Of a DNA stretch of 64,000 nt, positions 35,836 through 45,021 are shown piece by piece. The first letter of the stretch is position 1. Every line of letters starts with the position of its first letter. The position numbers and the translations under genes are program-made. Source of the stretch: an uncultured Methylophaga sp. (lineage in GTDB: Bacteria > Pseudomonadota > Gammaproteobacteria > Nitrosococcales > Methylophagaceae); contig NZ_CAMYKO010000004.1 of NCBI RefSeq assembly GCF_947259025.1, positions 248,001 through 312,000 of the forward strand, in the 5' to 3' direction. The notes below the pieces were generated by a model, which saw only the letters and a list, made by a program, of their open reading frames with translations, was not told the DNA's origin and made no database searches.

Positions 35836-36174
35836 CTAATGAAAGCCCGGCAGTTTTTTACCGCCGAGTATGTGAATATGCAGATGATCGACTTCCTGAC
35901 CGCCGCCCGGCCCGGTGTTTATGATACTGCGAAAACCGTCTTCCAGCCCCTGCTGCCTGGCCAGTTTGGGCAAAGACAGCATCATGTGTGACAACAGTTC
36001 TGCGTGCGCCTGGGTGGCCTGATCCAGCCGGCTGATGTGGATTTTGGGGATCACCAAAAGATGGACATCGGCCTTGGGATTAATATCCTCAAACACATAG
36101 ATGTGTTCGTCTTCAAACACTTTGCTTGAGGGAATCTCTCCATCGACAATCTTGCAAAACAGGCAATCGCTCAT
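35836..36174 (-). CDS. hinT: HIT family purine nucleoside phosphoramidase
   Basis: 112 residues: [50 protein letters not shown]. The histidine triad is HLHIHI. HinT hydrolyses adenosine phosphoramidates. It overlaps the hisE stop by four bases. Confidence 0.93.
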   Translation of the reverse strand: MSDCLFCKIVDGEIPSSKVFEDEHIYVFEDINPKADVHLLVIPKIHISRLDQATQAHAELLSHMMLSLPKLARQQGLEDGFRSIINTGPGGGQEVDHLHIHILGGKKLPGFH

Positions 36175-36491
36175 TTTTTGCTCCTGCTGGCTTTTTCTTC
36201 ATGGCCGGACAGACCGAAACGCCGATCCAGTTCGTCCAGAACCAACTGCGGGTCTATCTCATTATGCGCCAGTAACACCAGACTATGAAACCACAGATCC
36301 GCGGTTTCGTAGATTATTTCATCCCGTTGACCGCCCTTACCGGCGATGACGGTTTCGGTGGCTTCCTCACCCAGCTTCTTCAGAATCTTGTCAGTGCCGC
36401 CGGCATAGAGGCTGGCCACATAGGAGCTGTCGGGATCAGCCTGTTTTCGCTCCTGAAGTACCGCATTAAGTTTTTGCAGAATATCGCTCAT
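36171..36491 (-). CDS. hisE: phosphoribosyl-ATP pyrophosphatase
   Basis: 106 residues from ATG 36491 ([20 protein letters not shown]); this start overlaps the hisI stop as ATGA, and the longer frame to 36539 is inside hisI. Motifs: [52 protein letters not shown]. It catalyses the second step of histidine synthesis. HisE and HisI are separate proteins here, not fused as in E. coli. Confidence 0.94.
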   Translation of the reverse strand: MSDILQKLNAVLQERKQADPDSSYVASLYAGGTDKILKKLGEEATETVIAGKGGQRDEIIYETADLWFHSLVLLAHNEIDPQLVLDELDRRFGLSGHEEKASRSKK

Positions 36492-36871
36492 GAATAAATC
36501 TCGTCGGGGTTTTTCAGCACCGGTTCCACTGGTTGCCATTGCTCGTCTTCGAGACGGAAATAAAAACAGTGATGGCGACCGGTATGGCAGGCAATGCCGC
36601 CCTGCTGTACCACTTCCAGTAAGACCGCATCGTTATCGCAATCAATGCGGATCGATTTGATGATCTGCTGATGACCGGATTGTTCACCCTTGTGCCAGAG
36701 TTTCTGTCGTGAACGTGACCAGTAAACGGCATGGCCGGTTTCATTGGTGAGCTTTAAAGCTTCACGATTCATCCAGGCTAAAGTGAGTACTTGCTTTGTC
36801 TCAAACTCCTGAGTGATGACGGGAACCAGACCGTCTTCATTCCATTTCACCTGTTCCAGCCAATGGCTCAT
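36488..36871 (-). CDS. hisI: phosphoribosyl-AMP cyclohydrolase
   Basis: 127 residues: [59 protein letters not shown], and [12 protein letters not shown]. The Cys/His zinc ligands and the WHKGE motif are present. It catalyses the third step of histidine synthesis, and overlaps hisF by four bases. Confidence 0.94.
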   Translation of the reverse strand: MSHWLEQVKWNEDGLVPVITQEFETKQVLTLAWMNREALKLTNETGHAVYWSRSRQKLWHKGEQSGHQQIIKSIRIDCDNDAVLLEVVQQGGIACHTGRHHCFYFRLEDEQWQPVEPVLKNPDEIYS

Positions 36872-37641
36872 AAGCGTACCTCAATACCTTGGCTGGCCAT
36901 TTGCTGTTTGGCTTCCCCTACCGTGTGCTCACCGAAGTGGAAAATACTGGCCGCCAGCACTGCATCGGCATGACCCTGTTTGATGCCATCGCTCAGATCC
37001 TGCAGTTTGCCGACACCGCCGGAGGCAATCACCGGTACATCCACTGCATCGCTGATGGCCCGGGTCAAATCCAGATCAAAACCCGACTTGGTACCGTCAC
37101 GGTCCATACTGGTCAGCAGAATTTCTCCAGCCCCGAGATCCACCATTTTTCTGGCCCACTCGACGGCATCAATACCGGTGGGTTGTCGGCCACCATGGGT
37201 AAAGATTTCCCATTTCAGCGGCTCACCCTCAGCCGAGACTTGCTTGGCATCGATAGCCACGACGATGCATTGCGAACCAAACCGTTCGGCGGCTTCACGC
37301 ACAAAGTCAGGATTTTTGACGGCAGCGGAATTGATACCGACTTTGTCGGCACCGGCATTAAGCATGCGGCGGATATCATCGACCGTGCGAATGCCACCAC
37401 CGACGGTCAGTGGAATAAACACCTGGCTGGCGACCGCTTCGACCACATGCAACATGGTGTCACGTTCGTGATGAGTCGCGGTAATGTCGAGGAAGGTAAT
37501 TTCGTCGGCACCTTGCTCGTCATAGCGCTTGGCGACTTCGATCGGGTCACCGGCATCACGGATATCGACAAACTGCACGCCTTTGACCACGCGGCCGGCA
37601 TCAACATCGAGACAGGGAATAATGCGCTTGGCGAGACCCAT
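36868..37641 (-). CDS. hisF: imidazole glycerol phosphate synthase, cyclase subunit
   Basis: 257 residues, a TIM barrel: [20 protein letters not shown] (catalytic Asp in CLDVD), [56 protein letters not shown] (second catalytic Asp), [13 protein letters not shown]. It works with HisH. Confidence 0.95.
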   Translation of the reverse strand: MGLAKRIIPCLDVDAGRVVKGVQFVDIRDAGDPIEVAKRYDEQGADEITFLDITATHHERDTMLHVVEAVASQVFIPLTVGGGIRTVDDIRRMLNAGADKVGINSAAVKNPDFVREAAERFGSQCIVVAIDAKQVSAEGEPLKWEIFTHGGRQPTGIDAVEWARKMVDLGAGEILLTSMDRDGTKSGFDLDLTRAISDAVDVPVIASGGVGKLQDLSDGIKQGHADAVLAASIFHFGEHTVGEAKQQMASQGIEVRL

Positions 37642-37647
37642 CAGTGA

Positions 37648-38397
37648 TTAAAACTCCAGCGGTGGATTCAGTTTATCGGCCAGTTCCTGAGCCTGTTTGA
37701 GTTCGATGCTGCCTTCATAAATGGCACGGCCCAGAATGGCACCGGTCACACCCTCGCCTTCGGCTTCACATAAAGCTTCGATATCATCATAGGTGCTGAC
37801 ACCGCCTGAGGCGATCACCGGGATTTGAATCGAGCTGGCGAGCTTGCGGGTCGACTCCAGGTTGACACCCTGCATCATGCCGTCACGGCTGATATCGGTG
37901 TAGATGATCGATTCCACCCCATCCTGTTCGAATTGCTGTGCAATATCAATAACGTCGTGGTTCGACAACTTGGACCAGCCATCTATCGCCACTTTGCCGT
38001 CTTTGGCATCCAGACCGATGATGATATGACCGGGAAATTCGGCGCAGACGTCACCGACAAAATGCGGGGCATTGATCGCTTTGGTACCCAGAATGACATA
38101 GCGTACGCCGGCATGCAGATAGGTTTCGATGGTTTCCTCATCACGGATACCGCCGCCTACCTGAATGTCGAGATCGGGAAAGCTTCTGCAGACTTCGTTA
38201 ATCACATCGGCATTGACCGGATTACCGGCAAAGGCACCGTCCAGGTCGACCATATGCAAACGTTTTGCCCCTGCTTCCACCCATTTGGCGGCCACTGCCA
38301 CCGGGTCTTCCGAAAACACGGTATTGTCTTCCATTCGCCCCTGACGCAAACGTACGCAGTGACCTTGTTTGAGATCAATGGCAGGGATTAACAACAT
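37648..38397 (-). CDS. hisA: phosphoribosylformimino-AICAR phosphate isomerase
   Basis: 249 residues, a TIM barrel: [20 protein letters not shown] (catalytic Asp in AIDL), [68 protein letters not shown]. It is the fourth histidine step, lying 6 bases before hisF. Confidence 0.95.
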   Translation of the reverse strand: MLLIPAIDLKQGHCVRLRQGRMEDNTVFSEDPVAVAAKWVEAGAKRLHMVDLDGAFAGNPVNADVINEVCRSFPDLDIQVGGGIRDEETIETYLHAGVRYVILGTKAINAPHFVGDVCAEFPGHIIIGLDAKDGKVAIDGWSKLSNHDVIDIAQQFEQDGVESIIYTDISRDGMMQGVNLESTRKLASSIQIPVIASGGVSTYDDIEALCEAEGEGVTGAILGRAIYEGSIELKQAQELADKLNPPLEF

Positions 38398-38425
38398 AAA
38401 AATTTTCTCCGTTTTAGGGCTGGTA

Positions 38426-39070
38426 TTAGCTTTGCCCGTCCCAGTTTACAAAATTTTCCAGTAATTGCAGGCCGGCATGCTGACTTTTCTCCGGGTGGAA
38501 CTGGGCAGCAAATACGTTATCGCGGTAAATGGCCGCTGCAAAATCATCTGGATAGGGCGTGGTGCCCGCCACCACGGCCGGATCGGCCGGGCTGACAAAA
38601 TAACTGTGTACAAAGTAAAAGCGACTGTCCTGCTCAATGTTTTGCCACAGCGGGTGATCACAGGTCTGGTGAACCCGGTTCCAGCCCATGTGCGGGACTT
38701 TCAGCTTGTCACCATTATCGGCCACCGGCTTGTCAAAAAACTTCACTTCACCTGGAATCACGTCCAGGGCATCGACACCGTGATTTTCTTCGCTATGGCT
38801 GAGCAGGGCCTGCATGCCCAGACAAATACCCAGAAACGGCTTGCTACCGGCAGCCTCAATGACCACTTGATCCAGTTGCAGGCGCTTCAGTTCGGCAATG
38901 CAGTCGCGAATCGCACCGACACCGGGGAAGACCACATGGCTGGCTGACAAAATGGTGCCGGGGTCGGCACTGACAATTATCTCGGCCTGATCCGCGGAAA
39001 CGGCTTCCAGTGCCTTGGAGACAGAGCGGAGATTGCCCATGCCATAGTCGATCACTGCTACGCGACGCAT
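38426..39070 (-). CDS. hisH: imidazole glycerol phosphate synthase, glutaminase subunit
   Basis: 214 residues, class I glutaminase: [28 protein letters not shown], nucleophile C83 in [12 protein letters not shown], and the His-Glu pair in [17 protein letters not shown]. It supplies ammonia to HisF. Confidence 0.95.
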   Translation of the reverse strand: MRRVAVIDYGMGNLRSVSKALEAVSADQAEIIVSADPGTILSASHVVFPGVGAIRDCIAELKRLQLDQVVIEAAGSKPFLGICLGMQALLSHSEENHGVDALDVIPGEVKFFDKPVADNGDKLKVPHMGWNRVHQTCDHPLWQNIEQDSRFYFVHSYFVSPADPAVVAGTTPYPDDFAAAIYRDNVFAAQFHPEKSQHAGLQLLENFVNWDGQS

Positions 39071-39113
39071 GTTAAACCTGTTAGCTAATAATTGAGTTCA
39101 GTGAGGGATCGGC

Positions 39114-39707
39114 TTACAAGGCCCCTTTGGTGGAAGGCAACTGCTCCAGCGCCCGCTGGTCCAGGGCTACCGCCATACGTAATGCACGACCGAAAGCCTT
39201 GAAGATGGTCTCGGCAATGTGGTGGGCGTTGCGGCCCTTGAGATTGTCAATATGCAGGGTCAGGCCGGCATGATTAACCAGGCCCTGGAAAAACTCGTAA
39301 AACAGATCGACATCAAACTCACCGATCTTGTCACGGGTAAAGGTCACGCCGAATTCCAGCCCCGGACGCCCGGACAGATCCAGCACTACCCGAGACAAAG
39401 CTTCATCCAACGGCACATAGGCGTGTCCGTAACGCACCACGCCTTTCTTGTCGCCCAGCGCTTTTTTCAGCGCCTGACCGATAGTGATACCCACGTCCTC
39501 AACGGTGTGGTGGGCATCAATGTGCAGGTCGCCGTTGGCTTTGACGGTGAGATCAAACAGACCGTGACGGGCGATCTGATCCATCATGTGATCGAGAAAG
39601 GGCACACCGGTCTCGGCTTCAAACCGGCCACTACCATCCAGATTGAGGGCAACTTCGATTTGAGTTTCCAGCGTGTTTCGCGCAATTGTCGCGCTACGAG
39701 CGGTCAT
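39114..39707 (-). CDS. hisB: imidazoleglycerol-phosphate dehydratase
   Basis: 197 residues, the monofunctional form (no histidinol phosphatase domain). Motifs: [33 protein letters not shown]-like [59 protein letters not shown]. The paired His residues bind manganese. It is the first gene of the hisBHAFIE-hinT-tatABC run; AGGACTTGAA precedes the start. Confidence 0.95.
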   Translation of the reverse strand: MTARSATIARNTLETQIEVALNLDGSGRFEAETGVPFLDHMMDQIARHGLFDLTVKANGDLHIDAHHTVEDVGITIGQALKKALGDKKGVVRYGHAYVPLDEALSRVVLDLSGRPGLEFGVTFTRDKIGEFDVDLFYEFFQGLVNHAGLTLHIDNLKGRNAHHIAETIFKAFGRALRMAVALDQRALEQLPSTKGAL

Positions 39708-39803
39708 TTCAAGTCCTGCTTTTAATTTTAAAAGGAGATAATAACTGTTTCAGACAAGGGTTTGAAGGGTTATTATACCCTGCAAGCGTAATAAGGAATT
39801 GCT

Positions 39804-40553
39804 ATGTCTCAATTGAACAACGTGACGCCTTTATTCAGAGACCTCGCCAAAGTTGAGCATGATCATCAGATCGCCTGTCAGGAATGTGCCCTTTACCGCC
39901 TGTGTCTGCCACTGGGGTTGCACAACAATGACCTGGCCAAACTCGATAGTATTATTGAACGCAGCAAAAGTCTTACACGTGGTCAATCGCTGTTCAGCGC
40001 CGAGACACCGTTCAAGTCAGTGTTCGTGGTGCGCTCCGGCTGCTTCAAAACCACGGTGGATGCCGTTGATGGCCGCGAACAGGTGACCGGTTTTTACTTC
40101 CCCGGTGAATTTATTGGCATGGATGCCATTTATCAGCAGGCTTACCAGTCTTCAGCCAAAGCGCTGGAAACCAGCACCGTTTGCGAGCTTCCCTACGACA
40201 AGCTGCAGCAGTTCAGTACTACCATTCCGCAGTTACAGACTCAGATGCTGAATCGTCTGAGTAAAGAGTTATCGGGCGATAAAAACCTGATGTTTCTGCT
40301 GGGTAAGAAAACCGCAGAAGAAAAGCTGGCGACGTTTCTGTTATCACTGTCACGCCGTTTCCAGGAGCGCGGTTTTTCAGCGCGGGATTTTCAGCTGAGT
40401 ATGTCGCGCGGAGATATTGCCAATCATCTGGGGCTGGCGATTGAGACTGTCAGCCGTCTGTTCAGCCGTTTTCAGGATGAAGGTCTTATCCGTATTCATA
40501 ATAAAGCGCTGACTCTGCTGGATATCGACAAGCTCAAACAACTCTGCGGTTGA
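39804..40553 (+). CDS. fnr: FNR/ANR-type oxygen-sensing regulator
   Basis: 249 residues. The iron-sulfur ligands align with E. coli FNR: C25, C28 and C34 (CQECALYRLC), plus C127 in ETSTVCELP. The cyclic-nucleotide-binding-like beta-roll (TGFYFPGEFIGMDAIY) is followed by the Crp-type helix-turn-helix (SRGDIANHLGLAIETVSRLF, SRFQDEG), whose recognition helix keeps the E-xxS-R pattern of FNR. It should activate anaerobic or low-oxygen genes at TTGAT-N4-ATCAA sites; such a site lies just downstream, before ompW. Confidence 0.93.
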   Translation: MSQLNNVTPLFRDLAKVEHDHQIACQECALYRLCLPLGLHNNDLAKLDSIIERSKSLTRGQSLFSAETPFKSVFVVRSGCFKTTVDAVDGREQVTGFYFPGEFIGMDAIYQQAYQSSAKALETSTVCELPYDKLQQFSTTIPQLQTQMLNRLSKELSGDKNLMFLLGKKTAEEKLATFLLSLSRRFQERGFSARDFQLSMSRGDIANHLGLAIETVSRLFSRFQDEGLIRIHNKALTLLDIDKLKQLCG

Positions 40554-40575
40554 TTCACGCAACGCTGACTTTTTA

Positions 40576-40589
40576 TTGATCCAGGTCAA
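40576..40589. promoter_or_regulatory. FNR box upstream of ompW
   Basis: TTGATCCAGGTCAA matches the FNR consensus TTGATNNNNATCAA with one mismatch. A -10-like CAATAT at 40614-40619 places the centre of the box about 42-43 bases before the likely transcription start, the class II activator position. A small hairpin GGACA/TGTCC (40633-40647) lies in the leader. Confidence 0.7.
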
Positions 40590-40661
40590 TGCGCCTTGTT
40601 GCGCCCTCCCCGACAATATACCCATGTTTAACGGACAGGGTTTGTCCAGAGGAGCGATAAA

Positions 40662-41348
40662 GTGAAAAAAACCGTTTTTGCCGCAGTAATGATGACCGCG
40701 CTGGGCCTGGGCGCCGCGGCACCGGTCATGGCCTATGAAGCCGGTGACTGGCTGATTCGAGGCCGTGTTATCCATATCAATCCCAATGATGACAGTGGCC
40801 AGCTTTATGCCGATGTCGGTGGTGGCTATTTTGCCGCCGGTGAAGGCGTCAAGGTCGATACTGACACCGTGCCGGAAATTGATATCACCTACATGCTCAC
40901 TCGTCACTGGGGTCTGGAATTAATTCTGGGCTATTCCGAGCATACTGTTGCCGGAGAAAAAAACTGGTCGGCTTTGGGGGATGTGATCGATACCAAGGTT
41001 CTGCCTCCCACGCTGACATTGCAGTATCACTTTTTGCCTGATGCCAGTGTGCGTCCCTATGTCGGTGTCGGCATCAACTACACGCATTTCTTTGATGAAG
41101 AAGTGGCGGGTGTAATTGATACTGCCGGTTCTGACGTGGAACTGGATGACTCCTGGGGTCTGGCTGCTCAAGCCGGGGTCGATATTGCTATCAACCAGGA
41201 CTGGTTTGTGAATATGGACGTCAAATATATCGATATCGACACTGAAGCCCATTTCGACAATATTGCCGGCGGTGCTTACCAACGTGCCCGTATCAACGCT
41301 GATATTGATCCCTTTGTCTGGGGGATAGGTATCGGTCGCCGTTTCTGA
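40662..41348 (+). CDS. ompW: OmpW family outer-membrane protein
   Basis: 228 residues from a GTG start with GAGGAGCG upstream. The signal peptide ends VMA. The OmpW pattern is clear: GDWLIRGRVIHINPNDDSGQ, EIDITYMLTRHWGLELILGY, TLTLQYHFLPDASVRPYVGV, GINYTHFF, and C-terminal DPFVWGIGIGRRF with the terminal Phe for barrel insertion. It forms an eight-strand barrel for small hydrophobic molecules. Likely FNR-activated; it ends in a terminator. Confidence 0.93.
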   Translation: MKKTVFAAVMMTALGLGAAAPVMAYEAGDWLIRGRVIHINPNDDSGQLYADVGGGYFAAGEGVKVDTDTVPEIDITYMLTRHWGLELILGYSEHTVAGEKNWSALGDVIDTKVLPPTLTLQYHFLPDASVRPYVGVGINYTHFFDEEVAGVIDTAGSDVELDDSWGLAAQAGVDIAINQDWFVNMDVKYIDIDTEAHFDNIAGGAYQRARINADIDPFVWGIGIGRRF

Positions 41349-41400
41349 TTCGAGACTGGTCCTCTCGTTTAGCACCACGTTAGTCCTCGTAGTGCCCTTA

Positions 41401-41426
41401 AGCCCTCCCAGTGAGGGCTTTTTTTT
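41401..41426. terminator. intrinsic terminator after ompW
   Basis: AGCCCTC, loop CCAGT, GAGGGCT, followed by T's to 41426. It terminates ompW; its T-tract touches the end of the convergent murJ. Confidence 0.85.
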
Positions 41427-42966
41427 ATCGGCTCAACGGTCTGATAAGCTGTCTGAGCCTGATTCCCAGCACCATTAGCAATACAAAATAAACGACCGCA
41501 GCACCACCAATAAGACCAAATAATTGCCCCGCGCGCTGCCAGGCTGTCCACTCGCTCCAGGCTGAGGCCTGCGGTGTTAACCACACCAACAGGGCCAGCA
41601 TCACAGCATTGGCCAACAGCAGTTTGAGTCCGAGCACCGCCCAGCCGGCGTTAGGCGAATAGACACCGCGTTTTCTCAGGCCGATATAGAGCAGGCAGGC
41701 ATTGAGCGCAGCTGACAGGCCAGTGGCCAGTGCCAGACCCACATGGGCCAGATACATCATCAGGATCACATTCAGCACCATATTGGTGACCATGGCGATA
41801 ATGCCGATTTTGACCGGGGTTTTGGTGTCCTGGCGGGCGAAATAGCCCGGCGCCAATACCTTGATAAAAATAAAGGGTAACAGGCCCAGACCATAGGCCA
41901 TCAGGCTCAAAGAGGCCATGTAGGCATCATCACTGGCGAACTCGCCATACTGGAACAGAGTGATCAACAAGGGCTGGGCCAGCGTTATCAGCCCTACCGC
42001 AGCCGGTGTGCCAATAATAAAGACCCAGCGCAAAGCCCAGTCGATAGTGTCTGAAAAGCCCTCTGCTGACTGACTGGCATGCTTTTTCGACAGGCTGGGC
42101 AGGATGACTGTGGACAGGGCAATACCGAATACCCCCAGTGGAAACTCGACCAGGCGGTCAGAGTAATACAGCCAGGATATACTGCCGGTGACCAAGAAGG
42201 AGGCCAACAGCGTATCCAGCAGCAGGTTGATCTGTGACACTGACACCCCGAACATGGCCGGAATCATCAGTCGGGTAATTTTTCTCACGCCCTCACTGCG
42301 CCAGCCCCAGCGCGGTCTTGGCAGCTTGTTGATTCGCCACAGAAACGGCAGTTGAAACAACAGCTGCACCACCCCGCCTATAAACACGCCCCAGGCCAAA
42401 GCCTTGACCGGTTCATCCAGTTGCGGTGACAACCAGATAGCAGCCCCGATCAAAGATAAATTCAGAAATACCGGGGTAAAGGCCGGTACCGCAAAGCGGC
42501 CGAAGCTGTTGAGGATGGCACCGGCCAGAGCGGTTAGCGAGATAAACATTAAATAAGGAAAGGTGATAAACAGCAGTTCACCGGCTAGTTCCAGCTTGAA
42601 GGGATCACTGATAAACCCCGGTGCGAAAATCATGATAATGACCGGCGCGGCCAGCATGCCGACAGCGGTAATCAGCATCAGAATGAAGGCCAGAGTACCG
42701 CTGGTACGGGCAATCAGTTCTCTCAGCGGCTCCTCGCCGCGTTCTCGGAATTCGGCCAGCACCGGAATGAAGGCCTGGGAAAAAGCGCCCTCGGCAAACA
42801 AGCGACGTAGAAAGTTGGGGATTTTAAAAGCAACGAAAAAAACGTCGGCGCCCAGACCGGCGCCAAACAAACGGGCGATCACAATATCCCGCAGAAAACC
42901 CAGGATCCGTGACAGGAAGGTCATTACACTGACAACTGCGGTAGACTGAAACAGCTTTTCGCTCAT
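41425..42966 (-). CDS. murJ: lipid II flippase MurJ
   Basis: 513 residues, about 14 membrane segments, MOP superfamily. Signatures: TFLSRILGFLRDIVIARLFG, AGLGADVFFVAFKIPNFLRR, LFAEGAFSQAFIPVLAEF, LASFLVTGSISWLYYSDRLV, EFPLGVFGIALSTVILPSLS. It moves lipid II across the inner membrane for peptidoglycan synthesis. Confidence 0.95.
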   Translation of the reverse strand: MSEKLFQSTAVVSVMTFLSRILGFLRDIVIARLFGAGLGADVFFVAFKIPNFLRRLFAEGAFSQAFIPVLAEFRERGEEPLRELIARTSGTLAFILMLITAVGMLAAPVIIMIFAPGFISDPFKLELAGELLFITFPYLMFISLTALAGAILNSFGRFAVPAFTPVFLNLSLIGAAIWLSPQLDEPVKALAWGVFIGGVVQLLFQLPFLWRINKLPRPRWGWRSEGVRKITRLMIPAMFGVSVSQINLLLDTLLASFLVTGSISWLYYSDRLVEFPLGVFGIALSTVILPSLSKKHASQSAEGFSDTIDWALRWVFIIGTPAAVGLITLAQPLLITLFQYGEFASDDAYMASLSLMAYGLGLLPFIFIKVLAPGYFARQDTKTPVKIGIIAMVTNMVLNVILMMYLAHVGLALATGLSAALNACLLYIGLRKRGVYSPNAGWAVLGLKLLLANAVMLALLVWLTPQASAWSEWTAWQRAGQLFGLIGGAAVVYFVLLMVLGIRLRQLIRPLSR

Positions 42967-43013
42967 TGAAAACTCGCGGCTTGCTCACGCGCTGATAATC
43001 GGGACCAGACACA

Positions 43014-43652
43014 GTGGCATTATTCAAAAGCTTTAATTCTAAGGGTTTTTTACTGTTATATCTTGTTGTCTTTGCGGCAATGCTGCTGGTGTGGTTGTCG
43101 AGACAGGAAAGTGCGGGTGAAGACAAGCGGCAGATTCCCGCCTCCCTGCAGGCTGAAATTGTGTCGCCAGCCGGTGATATCCCACAGTTTCTGCTGCAGT
43201 CGACGGCTAGGCAAAAATTAACGGAACAATCGCTGCGCGGTAAATGGACTTTTATCTACTTCACGCACCCACATTGCCTGCCCTACTGTGAGCCAGTCCT
43301 GGAAGTGCTGGAAAACCTGCAAACATTGCTCGCCAATGATGAACAGCAGTTTGTGGTGATTAATTTTGACAGTGAGCGCAGTGGAGAACTTTCATCCTTG
43401 CTGGCTTCACGCGAGATGAGTCTGCCGGTGTTCAGTGGCGAACAATCCATGCTGGAAATGTTGGCCGGGGCTTTTGAGTTTCTCTACTTGCGTGAAGAAA
43501 TTGGCGACATCGCACAGATAGAACAACAGCACAGCTTATTTCTGACCGATCCCAAAGGGCGTCTCTACGCCCGCTTTGAACCGCCATTCAGCTCACTGTC
43601 GATACAGCAGCAGTTTTTTGCCCTGCGCAACTTTTATGCGCGCAGTGAATAA
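43014..43652 (+). CDS. SCO1/SenC-like thiol/copper protein
   Basis: 212 residues from a GTG start. One N-terminal membrane anchor (about 11-28) precedes a thioredoxin-like domain. The SCO copper-binding residues are present: CxxxC at C88 and C92 (THPHCLPYCEPV) and H173 in QQHSLFLTDPKGRLYARFEP. By family knowledge it acts in cytochrome oxidase CuA assembly or periplasmic redox. No oxidase gene is next to it. It is divergent from murJ and overlaps the convergent oxyR end by 19 bases. Confidence 0.8.
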   Translation: MALFKSFNSKGFLLLYLVVFAAMLLVWLSRQESAGEDKRQIPASLQAEIVSPAGDIPQFLLQSTARQKLTEQSLRGKWTFIYFTHPHCLPYCEPVLEVLENLQTLLANDEQQFVVINFDSERSGELSSLLASREMSLPVFSGEQSMLEMLAGAFEFLYLREEIGDIAQIEQQHSLFLTDPKGRLYARFEPPFSSLSIQQQFFALRNFYARSE

Positions 43653-44560
43653 TCGGTATCTTCCAGTGCGTCAGACACCGTCTGCGCCAGTTGTTCCAGG
43701 GTCTGGGTGCGGCGGAAGCTGGGACGCCAGACCAGGCCGATTTCACGGGTGGCCTGATCATCTTTGTTTTCCAGCGGTACCAGGCTGATATCAGAATGGC
43801 TGACCATATCAGAGTTGATCGCCATATCAGGTATCAGAGTAATGCCCAGGCCACTCGCCACCATTTCAATCAAAGTATAAAGGCTGGTGGCCTGAACACT
43901 CCGGCGCTGCGCCGATGCCGGCAACTGGCAGGCGCTGAGCGCGTGTTCACGCATGCAATGCCCTTCTGCCAGCAGTAACAACTCATTGGTGGGCAGCTCA
44001 GACGCTTTCAGTACCCGCTTCAGTGATAAGCGATGCTGCTTTGGTACAGCGACCCAGAACGGCTCACGCGCAAAAATACGGTGTGTCAGACCGCGGATAT
44101 TAAAAGGAAAGGCCAGTACCGCGACATCAATACTGCCGGCTTCCAGCTTATCCAGCAGCCTTTCCGACTGGTCTTCAATCAGAACAATTTCCAGGTCGGG
44201 CAGTTGCTGGCGAACAGTGGGTAGTACCTTGGGTAATAGAAATGGGCTGATGGTTGGAATGATGCCAACCTGTATGCGGCCTGAAAGCGGGTTTCTCTCA
44301 GACTGCGCCAGATCAACGAGGTCCTCACTTAGCGACAGGATCTGCAATGCGCGACCTGCTATTTCCTCGCCGATGGCCGTGGGTAACACTTTACGATTGG
44401 TCCGCTCTAGCAGGGAGACTTCGAGTAACTCCTCTAAATCCTGAATACCGGCACTTAAAGTTGACTGGGTAACAAAACATTTCTCTGCTGCGTGACCAAA
44501 ATGTTTTTCATCGACCACGGCCGTGAGGTACTGCAATTGTCGCAAAGTGGGGAGTCTCAT
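43634..44560 (-). CDS. oxyR: peroxide-sensing regulator OxyR
   Basis: 308 residues, LysR family. The N-terminal helix-turn-helix (LRQLQYLTAVVDEKHFGHAA, FVTQSTLSAGIQDLEE) is followed by an effector domain with the OxyR redox cysteines C202 and C211 (GHCMREHALSAC), nine residues apart as in E. coli C199/C208. It activates peroxide defence genes when oxidised. It is divergent from the rubredoxin gene. Confidence 0.93.
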   Translation of the reverse strand: MRLPTLRQLQYLTAVVDEKHFGHAAEKCFVTQSTLSAGIQDLEELLEVSLLERTNRKVLPTAIGEEIAGRALQILSLSEDLVDLAQSERNPLSGRIQVGIIPTISPFLLPKVLPTVRQQLPDLEIVLIEDQSERLLDKLEAGSIDVAVLAFPFNIRGLTHRIFAREPFWVAVPKQHRLSLKRVLKASELPTNELLLLAEGHCMREHALSACQLPASAQRRSVQATSLYTLIEMVASGLGITLIPDMAINSDMVSHSDISLVPLENKDDQATREIGLVWRPSFRRTQTLEQLAQTVSDALEDTDYSLRA

Positions 44561-44780
44561 AATCGGATTTTCCGCTTAAAAGTCATTAATTAATCAGTAT
44601 AGTTGAATTTTAAAATTATTGCTGTTTCTGCAGCAGTATGTTTTAAAACAATATTAAATCTGTCTGACCAGCAAAGCTGCAGATAGTTTTCCTGTGACTG
44701 CGCTCAAACGTTAGCAGCCCATATTTGTTAGAATCGCTTTGACTCGGGGTAATTCAAACAATGATTTAGGAGAACAAAAA
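44561..44780. other. oxyR-rubredoxin intergenic region
   Basis: 220 bases, AT-rich near oxyR. ATAG half-sites occur at about 44598 and 44683, but no convincing full OxyR site was found by eye. It holds both divergent promoters. Confidence 0.35.
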
Positions 44781-44945
44781 ATGAAACAATGGCAGTGCAT
44801 CGTCTGTGGATTCATCTATGATGAAGCAGAAGGTTTGCCTGAAGAAGGCATCGAGCCAGGCACCAAGTGGGAAGATATTCCGGATGACTGGGAATGCCCT
44901 GAATGTGGTGTTGGCAAAGAAGATTTTGAAATGATCGAAATCTGA
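44781..44945 (+). CDS. rubredoxin
   Basis: 54 residues from ATG 44781 (AGGAGAAC upstream; the longer frame from 44739 contains this ribosome site). The two iron-binding CxxCG motifs are [10 protein letters not shown] and [12 protein letters not shown], with the usual 30-odd residue spacing and the [10 protein letters not shown] signature. It is a single-iron electron carrier; partner unknown. A terminator follows directly. Confidence 0.95.
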   Translation: MKQWQCIVCGFIYDEAEGLPEEGIEPGTKWEDIPDDWECPECGVGKEDFEMIEI

Positions 44946-44960
44946 TCATTCCATTACAAT

Positions 44961-45002
44961 AACAGCCAGTTTTGCGGTTCACGTTAAGCTGGCTGTTTTT
45001 TA
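44961..45002 (+). terminator. intrinsic terminator after rubredoxin
   Basis: AACAGCCAG (44961-44969) pairs with CTGGCTGTT (44989-44997) and is followed by T's. It lies 16 bases after the rubredoxin stop and just before recF, so recF needs its own promoter or read-through. Confidence 0.8.
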
Positions 45003-45021
45003 TACTGAGAAAGTAAACCCT

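Noticed and set aside
34560-39707. his genes fused in one run with hinT and tatABC
   Set aside because: This order is frequent in proteobacteria and needs no special explanation.
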